Below, piece by piece: positions 33,192 through 44,133 of a DNA stretch of 64,000 nucleotides. The translations under genes were made by a program, and so were the position numbers. The first letter of the stretch is position 1, and every line of letters starts with the position of its first letter. Location of the stretch: NCBI GenBank assembly GCA_963930655.1, contig OZ005601.1:13202001-13266000 (forward strand), read 5' to 3'. The notes below the pieces were generated by a model. It made no database searches. It was not told the DNA's origin and saw only the letters and a list, made by a program, of their open reading frames with translations. The DNA is from Myrica gale. Its lineage: Eukaryota; Streptophyta; Magnoliopsida; Fagales; Myricaceae.

Positions 33192-33638
33192 CAGGGCCGG
33201 CTCAAACTAAACGGGGGCTTAAGATAAAATAAATTATTAGGCTTTTTTTAATATAAAATATTTAAAAATTATTAAATTTAATATAAAATATTTAAAGGCC
33301 CATTAATTGTTTTTTATGAGGCCCTCATACATGACATCAAGGCCCCATGACTAGAACAATTAAGAAATTTATAAGGCATTTTTTTCTTTGAGCAAAGTTT
33401 AGAAATATCTAAAAATGAATTTGGAGGCCTGAAAGAAATATATTAGTGCACTCATGATTAAAAAATATATGAAAATATTGCATCTTGCCATTTTTTTCTT
33501 AGCTAAGTTGTTTTTTTTTTTTTTTTTTGGTCATCTACAACAAAAAAAATAAAAAATTATTTTTAATCTTTATGGGGCCTTGCTCAGGGTGAGGCCTTAG
33601 GCCACCGCCTAAGTTGCCTTACCCTTGAGCCGGCCCTG
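33192..33638. mobile_element. Small non-autonomous hAT element (447 bp)
   Basis: The termini CAGGGCCGGCTCAA and TTGAGCCGGCCCTG are perfect 14-bp inverted repeats. A perfect 8-bp duplication gagaaggg flanks it (33184-33191 and 33639-33646). The interior is AT-rich with 'aggcccattaatt', 'gaggcctt' and similar motifs, and has no coding capacity. Confidence 0.92.
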
Positions 33639-33958
33639 GAGAAGGGTGACGTATTTCTTACTCTCGATGGCCTACAAGAACGGGGTACAATTTCTTATTG
33701 TTGCTTCCATACGTTTGAAAATTGTAATTTGGGTCCATCTCATGCAACATATATATCATTTGCAGTAGATTCCTTATCTAAGCTCCACCTTAGTCATATA
33801 CAGCTGTGGAACCAGAACTCAAGTGAAGGAGGGGCAAATTTTTAAAGCAAAATGACATCTCAAAAAAATTTCATACGTAATGTAGAAAATGTCTTACAGA
33901 TAGAATATCGAAAATTAAAGATAAAAAACATTAAAAACATTGAAATACATGTACTGTC

Positions 33959-36376
33959 CTATGTACTATCACTACGAGGTGGCAATTGGATCCTACGTTT
34001 CTGCATATTCTGAAAACGTTGCAAAATAACTTCGTTCTCAATAGTTTCAAAAATTTCCCTCTCGATGTATACTATCATGCTATTATTCATCCAGTCATCT
34101 CTCATTTTATTACGCAAATCAGTCTTGATAATATTCATCGCAGAAAACACTCTCTCAACGGTCGCAGTCACAACTGGCAAAACTAATGTCAACTCAAGAA
34201 GGAGATAAACCAATGGATATAAAGCATGATTTCTTGTCTCAACCATCTTCACAGCAAGAGCTCCAATATCTTGAAGCCTAGAAAAAGCATCAGTATCTCT
34301 CACATTATCAATGTAGGTCTGAAGTTGATGTCTAAGAACCATACGATCAGCTGCTGAGAAATCTTTTGGATAAAGCTTAGCAAGACGAAGTAACTTAACA
34401 TGATCAAACGCTGAGAATGAGTTTCTTGGATCAAGACATGCTATGCAAAGAAGCAACTCTGTATTTGCTTATGTGAAACGTTGATTCATCTCCTGAGCGA
34501 TTGAATCGATAACTTGGCAAAACACTTCCACACGAAAATAATGCAAATAAGTTATTGTTTGCCCTCCATGACACGGACGACCGCGAGTTGGCATAATGTC
34601 TTCCATATTGGGCACAGGGATATAATTATTCATGCAAAAAGTTTTGACTTCTTCCAAAAAAGCTTCCCATTCTATCTCCCTCAAAGCCTGCAACTGACGC
34701 TTCACAACTCCCACTAAACTCATAGCATTAACAATATCTTGATCCTTTTGTTGTAAGGCCTGCGACAATTGATTTGTAATTCCCAGAATATTACTCAACA
34801 AGTGCATATTGAATACAAACTCGAAGCTTTGCATCTTATGAAGCATACCCCTAGCCGTGCATCTTTGTTCTCTACAACTACCATTCTCTTTTACGTTTTG
34901 AAGCACATCTAACACTGCTGACCACATAGTGATGAGACGAATTAATGTAGTGTAATGTGAACCCCAACGAGTATCCCTTGGTCGTGCCAGACTAGTTTCT
35001 TGATTTCTTCCCTTTCCACTAGAAATTTCTCCATTGTCCAACCGCTCCACTATTTTCTCATGTTGACTTTGACGAAGACTATCTTTCCTTTTACAAGAAG
35101 CTCCGATTATATTCACAATAACAAAAGTGTAACCAAAAAAATACAAACTTCCATGTTATCCTTTGCAATAGACACAATAACCAATTGAAGTTGGTGAGCA
35201 AAACAATGGATATAGGTAGCAGAATGATTATCCCTCAAAATGAGCTCCTTCAACCCATTGAACTCACCTTGCATGTTTGATGCCCCATCATACCGTTGGC
35301 CTCTCAATTTGGATATTGATAACTCATATCGTGCAAACAGTTTATCTATAGCATTTTTCAACGTTTGGGAGCAAGTGTCGGTAACATGTTCCACACCAAG
35401 AAACCTTTGTATCACTTGTCCATATTTGTTCACATATCTCAAAACCACTGTCATCTGCTCCTTCACTGAGTTATCTCGAGACTCATCAACCATAAGAGAA
35501 AAAAAAGTTGTCCCCAATATCTTTAATGATGACAAGTGTGGTCTCTGCTGCAGCAGCACTCACCAATTCCTTTTGAGTTTTTGGAGAAATCATTAGGTTG
35601 TTTCCAGGAGCATTAAGATGAGTTGTCATAGGAACATTTTTCTTACGCAAGTTGTACCATTCCAAGAGCTCAAGAAAATTGTCCTTCCTCAATGAACTTT
35701 CGGACTCGTCATGGCCATGAAAAGCTAATCTCTGGCTCAAAAGAAAATGAATGCAATCTAATACAGCTGTCAAACGAATACGATAAGAATCCTCTAGTTC
35801 GCGTCCATGTGCAGATAACATGTACGATACACTTTGACGTTGATTTTTGAGTGCTTCACATCGTCCTCTAGCATCATTGTGAACACTATTACATAAACCA
35901 ACATGTTGAGCAAAACCTTCTGTTGATTTTTTCCAGTTGCTAAACCCCGTAGATAAGAACACCTCCCCACCGAATCTTGTTCCTTTAGGTTGCCTAAACA
36001 AATAATACCACAAATAATATGTTGCATCCTTTGATACACTGTATTCCAACCATTCATAATTTTTAAACCATAACTCCCTAAAACTCCTAGTTGTATTCCC
36101 ATATTGCTTCTTGGGAAAATCATGGCCAAGTGGTTGACAAGGACCTTTGATCAAGTACTCCCTACGAACTTGATCTCTAATCCCAACATTATATTCTTCA
36201 ATGGGTTTACGTAATCCTGTGCCAGCGATAATATCATCTAGACTAAACAAACAACGAGGTCTTTTCGAACTAGTATTCGCATCAGAAGTAGGAGTACTAA
36301 TTGAATCCACGCTGGTTGACTTCTTTGTATCAAATATTTGTCCATTATCTAAACAAAACAAAACAAAAATAAGCAA
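33959..36376 (-). pseudogene. hAT transposase, ZMYM1-like (TTF/DUF4371, hAT dimerisation), inactivated
   Basis: Reading from 36376: 'GLRKPIEEYNVGIRDQVRRE', the TTF-type region 'FKNYEWLEYSVSKDA..', 'GFSNWKKSTEGFAQHVG', then 'VDESRDNSVKEQM' and 'GQRYDGASNMQGEFNGLK' of the DUF4371/catalytic part, 'ETSLARPRDTRWGSHY', and the C-terminal dimerisation region 'TATVERVFSAMNIIK'. Three lesions break it: a likely +1 in the A8 run at 35501-35508, a second frameshift near 35113-35150, and an in-frame TAA at 34469-34471. The A8 run could also reflect a sequencing error, but the other two lesions stand independently. Family homologues in plants are usually annotated as zinc finger MYM-type protein 1-like. 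It should not be functional. Confidence 0.9.
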
Positions 36377-36440
36377 TTCACAAATTTAACAATTTACAAA
36401 AAACCAACAATTCACAAATTCATAAAATTACCAAACATAA

Positions 36441-36585
36441 CCAACAAAAGCCCTGACCTCCAATTTCCAACAATTCACAAACCAACAGAACCAACAAAAG
36501 CGCTGACCTCCAATCTCCAACAATTCACAAACCAACATAACCAACAAAAGACCTGACCTCCAATCTTCAACAATTCACAAAATCA
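36441..36585. repeat. 50-bp tandem repeat, about 2.8 copies
   Basis: 'ccaacaaaag.cctgacctc' recurs at 36441, 36491 and 36541, exactly 50 bp apart, with few differences. It lies upstream of the transposase frame inside the hAT element. Such subterminal arrays can bind transposase. Confidence 0.9.
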
Positions 36586-37652
36586 CCTTCCAATATCAAC
36601 CAACAATCTAGTGGAGCATTTTGTAAATTTCTATAGTGTTTAGGGTACAAATTACTTGAATGAGCCAGCAACCAAGCAAAATTATAGCTCCACAATTAAC
36701 CTGAAAAAACAATTGAGCAATTTGAGTTGTTCATCTGTAGTGATCTGTTACTTATTTACAATTACAAATAACAATGAATACATACAAACAAATACATTAT
36801 TCTAATATCCTTCAGCAACAATCAGCAAAAATAAAGGGGGGTTTTATCTCTCTCTGCTTTGTTTTACACAGCCTCAATTAGGACACATTTGGGTCCTCAA
36901 AAACCCGAAGCTCTTACATTAGGTACTGAGATTAAAGGCATAAGGTTTACAACGCGAAGCCACAGAGACAAACAATGGCATCCAAGTCAGTCAGCAACAC
37001 TACAAAAATCGAAATCACAGATTCACCACTCACCAGAATCACAACCTCAAATTGTTTCAAAATCCGCAATCAAAACCACTCGATGAGAGAAAGAGAGAGA
37101 GAAGCGGCAAAGGAGATGCGAGGAATGAAGAGGTGAGAGAGATCCTGTCTTCCCGAGAGGCCGCCGGTGGAGCCTGGAGGCTGGAGCCGTGGAGGTGGAG
37201 GAGAAGCCGAGAGGCGAGAAGGGGAGGCTGACAGGTCTGAGTTCGTGACTTCGTGTGGGGAGGAGGGAGACTGGGCTAGCAATCGACGTCATTTTTTTAA
37301 CAGAGGGTGAAGGTGAACGTTTCACCCTCTGGCTGACAGTTCAAAAAAAAGAGGTCGGGCCCTGCGATGGGGTCTGACTCACTTGAGGGGCTAGATCCAA
37401 AGGGGGGCGGACTGGGCTGGGCCTAATAGGAGGGCCTGACCCACCTGAAGAAAAATGCATATATAAAAAAAATGTTTTTACAAAACCAAGGGGTGGCAGC
37501 CGCCCACGCTTGTCACCCCCTCGCTTCGCCTCTGGTCATATATTCCTTATATTACTCTCAGATCACAGGAGGATTTGGTCTATTGAATATTTATATATTT
37601 TTCTATTTATATGGTATTTAATTGTGAAAATTTTGAGGTGAGTTTTGTGTAA

Positions 37653-38261
37653 ACACTTTTTGCCCCCAACTATGGGGTCACTCGCACATTACACCCCATA
37701 TTAATGATTTCGTGACATTTAGCCCTCCATCTATCATTGGCCCACATTTTGCACCCCACCGTCTGTTTTTCCGTCATTTTGAATGGAAAATATCGCACGT
37801 GCGTTGCACCCTATTCTTGTCCCCATTTTACCCCTGTTCGTGTGATTTACAATTTGTCCCGCACATATTTGAACATCGACTGTCCTTTGTGCAAACGAGA
37901 ATTCCTTTGGGTTTGTGACTGCCGAATGAGGTCTGCTCTGCTCCTACAAGCGTTGAAAAGAGACCATCTTCGTTTGCGATTGACCGTGAACCGGTGCCGT
38001 CTCTGACTTGTACTTGACTGAGGTAAACATCACTCTTACTAAATCTTCGTTTGCGATTGACCGTAAATCACACGAGCAGGGGTAAAATGGGGAGAAGAAG
38101 GGGGTGCAACGCACGTGCGATGTTTTCCGTTCAAAATGACGGAAAAAACAGACGGTGGGGTGCAAAATGTGGGCCAGCGGTAGATGGAGGGCTAAATGTC
38201 ACGAAATCATTAATATGTGGTGCAAGGTGCGAGTGACCCTATAGTCGAGGGCGAAAAGTGT
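37653..38261. mobile_element. Fold-back element with ~195-bp inverted arms
   Basis: The left arm (37653-37847) and right arm (38064-38261) are inverted copies at roughly 85-90% identity by eye, for example 'catattaatgatttcgtgac', 'ttagccctccatcta' and 'cgcacgtgcgttgcaccc'. The ~215-bp loop includes a repeated 22-mer starting 'atcttcgtttgcgattga' (37966 and 38043). Long terminal arms suggest a MULE or fold-back type. I saw no clear target duplication. Frames in the loop are not recognised. Confidence 0.8.
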
Positions 38262-38269
38262 AACTTTCC

Positions 38270-40033
38270 CTTATTTTATTAGGGTTAATATTTTGGAGAC
38301 TCAAAGTTTTTAATCTCAAACATCTCCTTTAGTTTTGATTTCATATAGTTTGCAAAAATTGTACCTAGCTAAATTGGTCTGTCGGTTACAAAAATTGTAG
38401 TCCGGCTATCCCTCCTTCATACATGACTTACTTTATGGAATTGAGTTTCCTTTGTTCATTTGGAAGCCTGAGTAATTCCCGTGACACAATGCAATTAAAA
38501 TATAAATTGATAGGTATTGTCCGTTACTCCAAGAACAAAGATAGGATTAGTAATTTTAACCAAACATTGACTATCTAAGTGACATACGAAGAATCGGGAC
38601 ATATGGTTTCAAAGGCGACTTGACCACTGATATATGGAACTATAGACTAAACAATAAAATTACACTTAGCTACAGATTAATTAGTGAGTTTTATTGGTCC
38701 ATAGACTTGGTGCCACATAGTTAGCGGGCCAGGCTCTTGGACCAGACTAGTCATAGACCGAATGCCCGAATTATTTAGGTAGAAAAAAACAAACCCAGGT
38801 CACAACGTGAGATCCAATACTCATGTTACTTATTCAAAGCGGGAATTCGATGCGTGCAATCCACGTGCAAGGACGATCCGAAGCTCTGAAATGTTTTGTA
38901 GTTAAATGAGAAAATATACACAAAAACTTCAGTTGAACTGTCTAAAGATATAGCGGGTAAATGTTGCTGTGTTTGAAGAATAAAAAACGCACTATGCATG
39001 TGGAGCACATGAGGCGCATTATTTTTCTGTGTATTGGAGAGAGATGAAGGGCGGGGCCATAAGAACTTTTTGACCTTTTTGTATTGTAGACTGACGTGGA
39101 GAAGTCACCACCTTGTGGTCCTTTCACCCCTAAATCACATTGAATTGCAGTTATTATTATTTTTAGGGAATTTGACAGCTTAGTCCTTAGATTTATACTC
39201 CTTTGGCAAATGAATTCTTGGATTTCAAATTTCAAAATTGTAGTCCTTAGATTTTCGTTGTTTTACAAAATAGTCCTTCCGTCGGGGATCCGTTAGTTTT
39301 CCTAACGGAAGGTCACATCAGCTGACAACTCAGCAGCTGATGTGGCAATGAAAATTGACAGTTTAGTCCTTAAGTTTTACGTTGTTTTATGTTTTAGTCC
39401 TTAGGTTTAATTTTTTAAACTTTTAGTCCTTCAGTTTACATTTTTTTACTAAATGATCATTCCATCAAAAATTACTGTTCAAATTTTGAAATACAAATTT
39501 TGGCCTTGAATATTGAATAATAACATTCATTTTTAGTTTTAACAATTTTAATAACACATTTAATGGGACTAAAAAAATTTAAAATTCAATTTAAATCCTC
39601 AAAAATCTACAATTTTCATTAAAACTTTATCCCTTAAATAGTAAAAAGTTTTCAAAGTTACAAATATATTTATTTTTCTCGATAAGTTTAAATACTTTAT
39701 TATTGTGTGCGTATGCATATTGGGAAATACGTTTTATACTTGTTTGATCTTGATACTAGGGAAAGCGGACGGCCAGAAGCCAGTCCCCTCCCTCCCAAAA
39801 TGTTATGTTTGGGTAGAACCCAAGTTAAATCCATTGGGCTCAGATTGATTAAAAAATTTAAGCCCAAAATATGAATCGAGACTTAAGTTTGGAGTATAAT
39901 GCGCTCAACCCAACACAAGCAAGACGCGAACTTACAAGCCATAAATTCTTTTGACTAAATTATTCGTGTTGCACTGGTCCATGGACAGACATTAGGCCAG
40001 GCCGCCCTGCCCTATTGGCTTTCCTACTCGCCA
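38270..40033. other. Spacer with MITE-like repeats
   Basis: A block at 39165-39480 repeats 'tagtccttag.ttt' several times and contains the palindromic 'cagctgacaactcagcagctg'. It looks like a MULE-type MITE. The rest is AT-rich and non-coding. Confidence 0.4.
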
Positions 40034-40041
40034 TTTTAATT

Positions 40042-40690
40042 TACGGCTGAAAATGGACCCATCGGTTCGGTTTTTTACCCCTACCGACAATCGCGCCGAG
40101 ATATTTCTAGACCGGTCGGAACGACCTCATTCGGTTTTCAGTTAGTATGAGCAAGGAATTAGGAGGGAAAACAATCAAGAGAAATGAAAATGAAGAACAA
40201 CCAAAACTCAAATAGCAATCAACAACCACCAACAACCGCCAAAACTCAGAGTAAATTTCCACAATCAACCACCACCACCACCAACAAAATCGCAACCATC
40301 CACAACCGAGAGAGAGAGAGAAGGAGGGAGAGAGAGAGAGAGAGAACGGGGACGACAATGGCGACCATGGGGGAGGGGCTAGGGCAATCTAAGATGAAAG
40401 AGGAGGGGATTCGTTAGGGGGAAGGGGAGCGGGAAAGAAATTAAAAGGGTGTTGAGACGGCGTCGTCTCACACCTCACTAATTAAAAAAAAAGTGAAATT
40501 ACCTAGGAGTGAGACAGTTCAGCCCGGTTCAGCGCCTTGAACCCCAAAACCGTGGGTCGAACCGAGGCCCTTGGTTCTGGGATTTTTGGGCCGACAACTG
40601 AACCAGGGACCCCAAAAACGAACGGGCCCAATCTGTTTCAATCGGCTTGTGTCTGCCCGATCAGTTTCAGCCCAAATCTGACCAAGCCTA
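40042..40690. mobile_element. Non-autonomous hAT element (649 bp)
   Basis: An 8-bp duplication ttttaatt flanks it (40034-40041 and 40691-40698). The ends TACGGCTGAAAATGG and the complement of the right end (TAGGCTTGG..GGGCTGAAACTG) are loosely inverted. The subterminal parts carry repeated 'ccggt' and 'cggttc' motifs. The interior has a (GA)n run (40306-40345) and a short open frame with no known domain. The AT-rich duplication makes the exact ends less certain. Confidence 0.6.
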
Positions 40691-40698
40691 TTTTAATT

Positions 40699-42857
40699 AA
40701 CGGAAGTTCTAGTAAGCTATTTCATTTGAAAATATGTATATGCTACCTATATATATATAATCTCGCTTACACAGTAAACTCACCAACCAAATCTGCGGGA
40801 ATATCTCAACCGTTCCTAACAAGGAAAGCTATCGAGTACAAAACGTGATATGCTCTAACGTTCAAAAATCTCCTTTTATGGAATGTAAATATTCACTCAG
40901 TATATAGGATTAATTCAAAGTTCTTTTATTTTCCTTTCTTGTTGCAATATTTATTTAAACCATTTAATACAGAGCAATTATTATTACGGAGGAAATATTT
41001 TTCTTTTAACATATCCCACCATTACTTTCTTCATGGTATCTATATTTTTCACTATTTTCATATATGTTCTTCCTGTTGGTAAGAAAAATTGACACGAATA
41101 TCACCAATAGATTCTAAAAAAAAACAACTCAGTTAATTCCGATGAGTCGTTCAAGAGTTAGCTACTATTCTGTGCAGATAGATAGGGTGAGGGTGAGATG
41201 GAAGTTTAATTGAATTACACTTCTTATCCTGTCTCCTTTCTGTTTTTAACGTAGAATTCAAAAAACTGACCACATTGTTTGTCCCCTCCCATGCCGTCCC
41301 CTTTCGCAGTGAAAATTCCCAAGTAGCACTTGCCAGGCAACCGAGACTGTCACGTACTTTGTCCTCCACACCACATGTACATACATTTTTCTGGGTATTC
41401 GCATTACTTTGTCTGCAAGTTGCAACTTCGATCTAAGGCTTAATCAGGTTGAGTATCTGGGCTTTATAATCATATTGGTGTCCTCAAATAACCAGAAATC
41501 ATGTCGAAGAAAACTTATATACTTGTAGCTGAGATTAACTTGCTAGGGCGGGCCCAATGAGCCTAGCTGTATTATGTTGCTCTGTTCAAGGCAAGAAGTA
41601 TAAGAGATGAGACTTGTGACTTGTACGAAGCCATCATCAATCATGTATAATGTCCCAAGCTTTTGTCGCCGAATCTGCATGCCCGTAGTTCTTAGCTAGC
41701 CAGAATCGCCATCTGTAATTTGCTGAACTATATCCATAAACAGAAACACCTAATACTCCGATGCCCAACCAAATCGATCCCCTACAGGATATGCTTATGA
41801 TAGCCCTGGCCTTTTGAAATCTCTCTCGTTTGTAGTAATGAACATTGGATAGTTCGCCCATATATGGGTGCAGAAGAACTTATTTCCAAATCCACAATCT
41901 TTACGTCAATGAGGATTGGTTGTGCACTAAACTTCTCTTAATCCCAGTTTAAGACTGCAATACAGACCCAGAAATGAAATAAAAATTTTGACTAAAGAAA
42001 AATGATTTATACTGATAAGTGAGACATCCACTATGAGAATGCCAAATTAGACTTATTAGTTTTCTCACTTATATTTGATGATATTACATGAGGCTTTATT
42101 TATAAGTCATTGAATACAATAGTTCACGACTATAACTTTAATACTCCCCCGCAAATTCAAGGTGGACACACGTTGAATTTGGATTTAAAAAAATAATTTA
42201 AGGGAAAAAAAAAATAACTCTGGAAGAATGCCTAAAGGTCTATTAGTGCTGGCTATGCACTAAATTTTTCTTAATCCCAAATTAAGACGGCAATATCAAC
42301 GTCACCTTCTGCAACGCAAGGTTGCAACTTTATTATATTGCTTCTAATTTTTATTGAATATTTTTTTAAAATGTTTATCTGATTTTTTTTTCAATTTATT
42401 TTATTGTATTTTATTTCCTTCTTTGTTTTAATTTTTTCAACAAAAATAATTTTATATTAATTTATTATTTTTATCTGACGTGAAATCTGGCATGTGATTA
42501 ATTAGACACGTATCAATCTATTAATTTTGGAACCATAGCTTATGGACCAATAATCTCTTCAAGACCTTCAAAAAACAGAGAGAGAGAGAGAGGGCAAAAT
42601 GGTGTCTCGAAATATATTCGAAGCAAATAGGTCAAAGTTACAACCAACTTACCTCTTGACATATTTAGGCAAGCATTGGAGAAGGAAAAATACAAACAAA
42701 GCAGCAAGACAATTGACGAAGGGTGTCACAATAAACTAACCAACTAGGTAAAGTTACAACTACCTTACCTCGTCGCATACACAGCTAAATAAAAGACTAA
42801 AAAAAGGGGAGAAACCAAAAAAAAAATCTCTACCCTAGGGATCCTAGGGGAAAAACG
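40699..42857. other. Spacer on the 3' side of the R3 MYB gene
   Basis: 'gcaaattc' with 'ctcccccgc' at 42145 reads in reverse as a polypurine tract, 'gcgggggagtat', with a TATA-like 'ttataaata' just beyond, hinting at a reversed LTR remnant at ~42000-42150. The phrase 'tgcactaaa..tt.ttcttaatccca' occurs at 41925 and 42254, flanking that remnant. Open frames at 41151-41369 and 41637-41861 carry no domain. Confidence 0.35.
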
Positions 42858-44133
42858 TTAGGAATTATATCTCTTCAGCTCTTTTCTTCTACTGGCAAAC
42901 ACCTCTCCATGTCTCATTATCCAAAACCTCTCTATTTCTTCCGCTTTCCGACCTGGAAGCCGGCCAGCTATCAGAGCCCACCTGTGGGAAATGCATAGTA
43001 AATCAAATTAAAAACTTAGAAACAAATCAATTACCCCAAGCATCATGTTACGTCGACTCAAGGGCTACGGGTATACTTGAAAAGAAAACTCCTTGGTAGA
43101 ATCCAGAAGAAACCTAAAAGGTTGCACAAACATTGCTCAAGAGAAAACTACGGTTATTGGAAAAAAAAAACTCCTAAAAACCTCATGCCTTTGGGTACTT
43201 CTAAAGACAATACTTCTTGGTACATAGCTTATAACTTATAAGAAAGACAAAGCTATTCATGTGCTACTCAAATAGTTGTTTAACATAAATTAGTTGTCGT
43301 CGTCCTTGTTATAATAATAAAGGTGCCAGCTTATAGCGTTGCAATTCTTCGAGGTGAAGTGCTAGCATCTTAGGTAGCATGCTTAGGAATCGAGATTTGA
43401 ATAAGCAGCAGGCGCAGAGGATGCAACCCGATTTTCACTTGTTAGGATAGAGAAAGGAAATTTTGCATGTGAGGGAAGTCTTTCGTCCTAGTTTCTGTCT
43501 CCAACGGAAGGAATGAGACTCTGTCTGTGAGTACAAAAGGGTGACTTTTTTTTCTGGGTGCCAAAAGAGATTTTTCCTTTTTCTTTTCCATCTTGAGTAT
43601 TTACCTGTCACCGACCAGTTTGTACATTCGATAGATGAGATCTTCTTCTTGTTCCGTCATATTAATGAACTCCCACTCTATACTGCTCACCTCTGCCAAA
43701 ACGAGAGATAAAGAAAGACAAACAGAATCATTAGACACTCAACCGAAAGAATACTAGCCATAACTCAGAAAAGAAAATGGTGTTAGCAAGATAACAGAGG
43801 AAGGAAATTGAAGGGAAAAAAAGGAATAAGAAAATAGGTGAAAACCAATGAAGCTTCGAAGCCAAAAAAGTAAGAAAGAAAGAAACCCAGCTTGAAATAT
43901 GCAGAAACAAAAGGGAGTAAAAGAAAGCCATCAGAGATTTAACCAAACAAAGGAGGACAAAAGGACAGGATTTTTCATGAACATAGATACAAAAACGAAG
44001 GAAACCCAGTGAAGATTTAATCAAAAACGAAACGACCCAGAACGGGATTTCACAGAGAAAGCAAAGGAAAGGAAAACTCACCCTCAGAGTAACAACTACT
44101 GGTCTTGGCTTGCTTTCTGCGACGCTTATCCAT
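42858..44133 (-). CDS. R3-type single-repeat MYB (CPC/TRY/ETC family), 3 exons
   Basis: The exons are 44133-44082, 43692-43605 and 42981-42858, with GT-AG introns in phases 1 and 2, encoding 87 aa. The start MDKRRRKQAKTSSCYSEE is that of TRY/ETC1-type proteins. The single R3 repeat (about 24-71) contains the bHLH-binding motif D35-L36-x2-R39-x3-L43-x6-L50-x3-R54. W67-I-M69 matches the WxM residues linked to cell-to-cell movement in CPC. No activation domain is present. Such proteins compete with R2R3 MYBs for bHLH partners and repress trichome, root-hair patterning or anthocyanin genes in the nucleus. The length fits the family (about 75-110 aa). The gene looks intact, with a short basic tail after 'MRHGE'. 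Confidence 0.95.

Larger units (their letters stand above)
33801..37534 (-). mobile_element. hAT transposon with broken transposase
   Basis: The left end CAGCTGTGGAACCAG and the complement of the right end (CAGAGGCGAAGCGAG) form imperfect inverted repeats. A perfect 8-bp duplication gtcatata flanks the element (33793-33800 and 37535-37542). At 3734 bp it has the size of a complete element. The transposase runs on the minus strand (36376-33959). A 50-bp tandem repeat and a GC-rich leader (37080-37330) lie upstream of the frame. The element at 1061 shares its subterminal sequence. Confidence 0.92.

Noticed and set aside
36398-36600. CRISPR-like spacing of repeats
   Set aside because: The 50-bp units are contiguous with no unique spacers, and this is a eukaryotic transposon.
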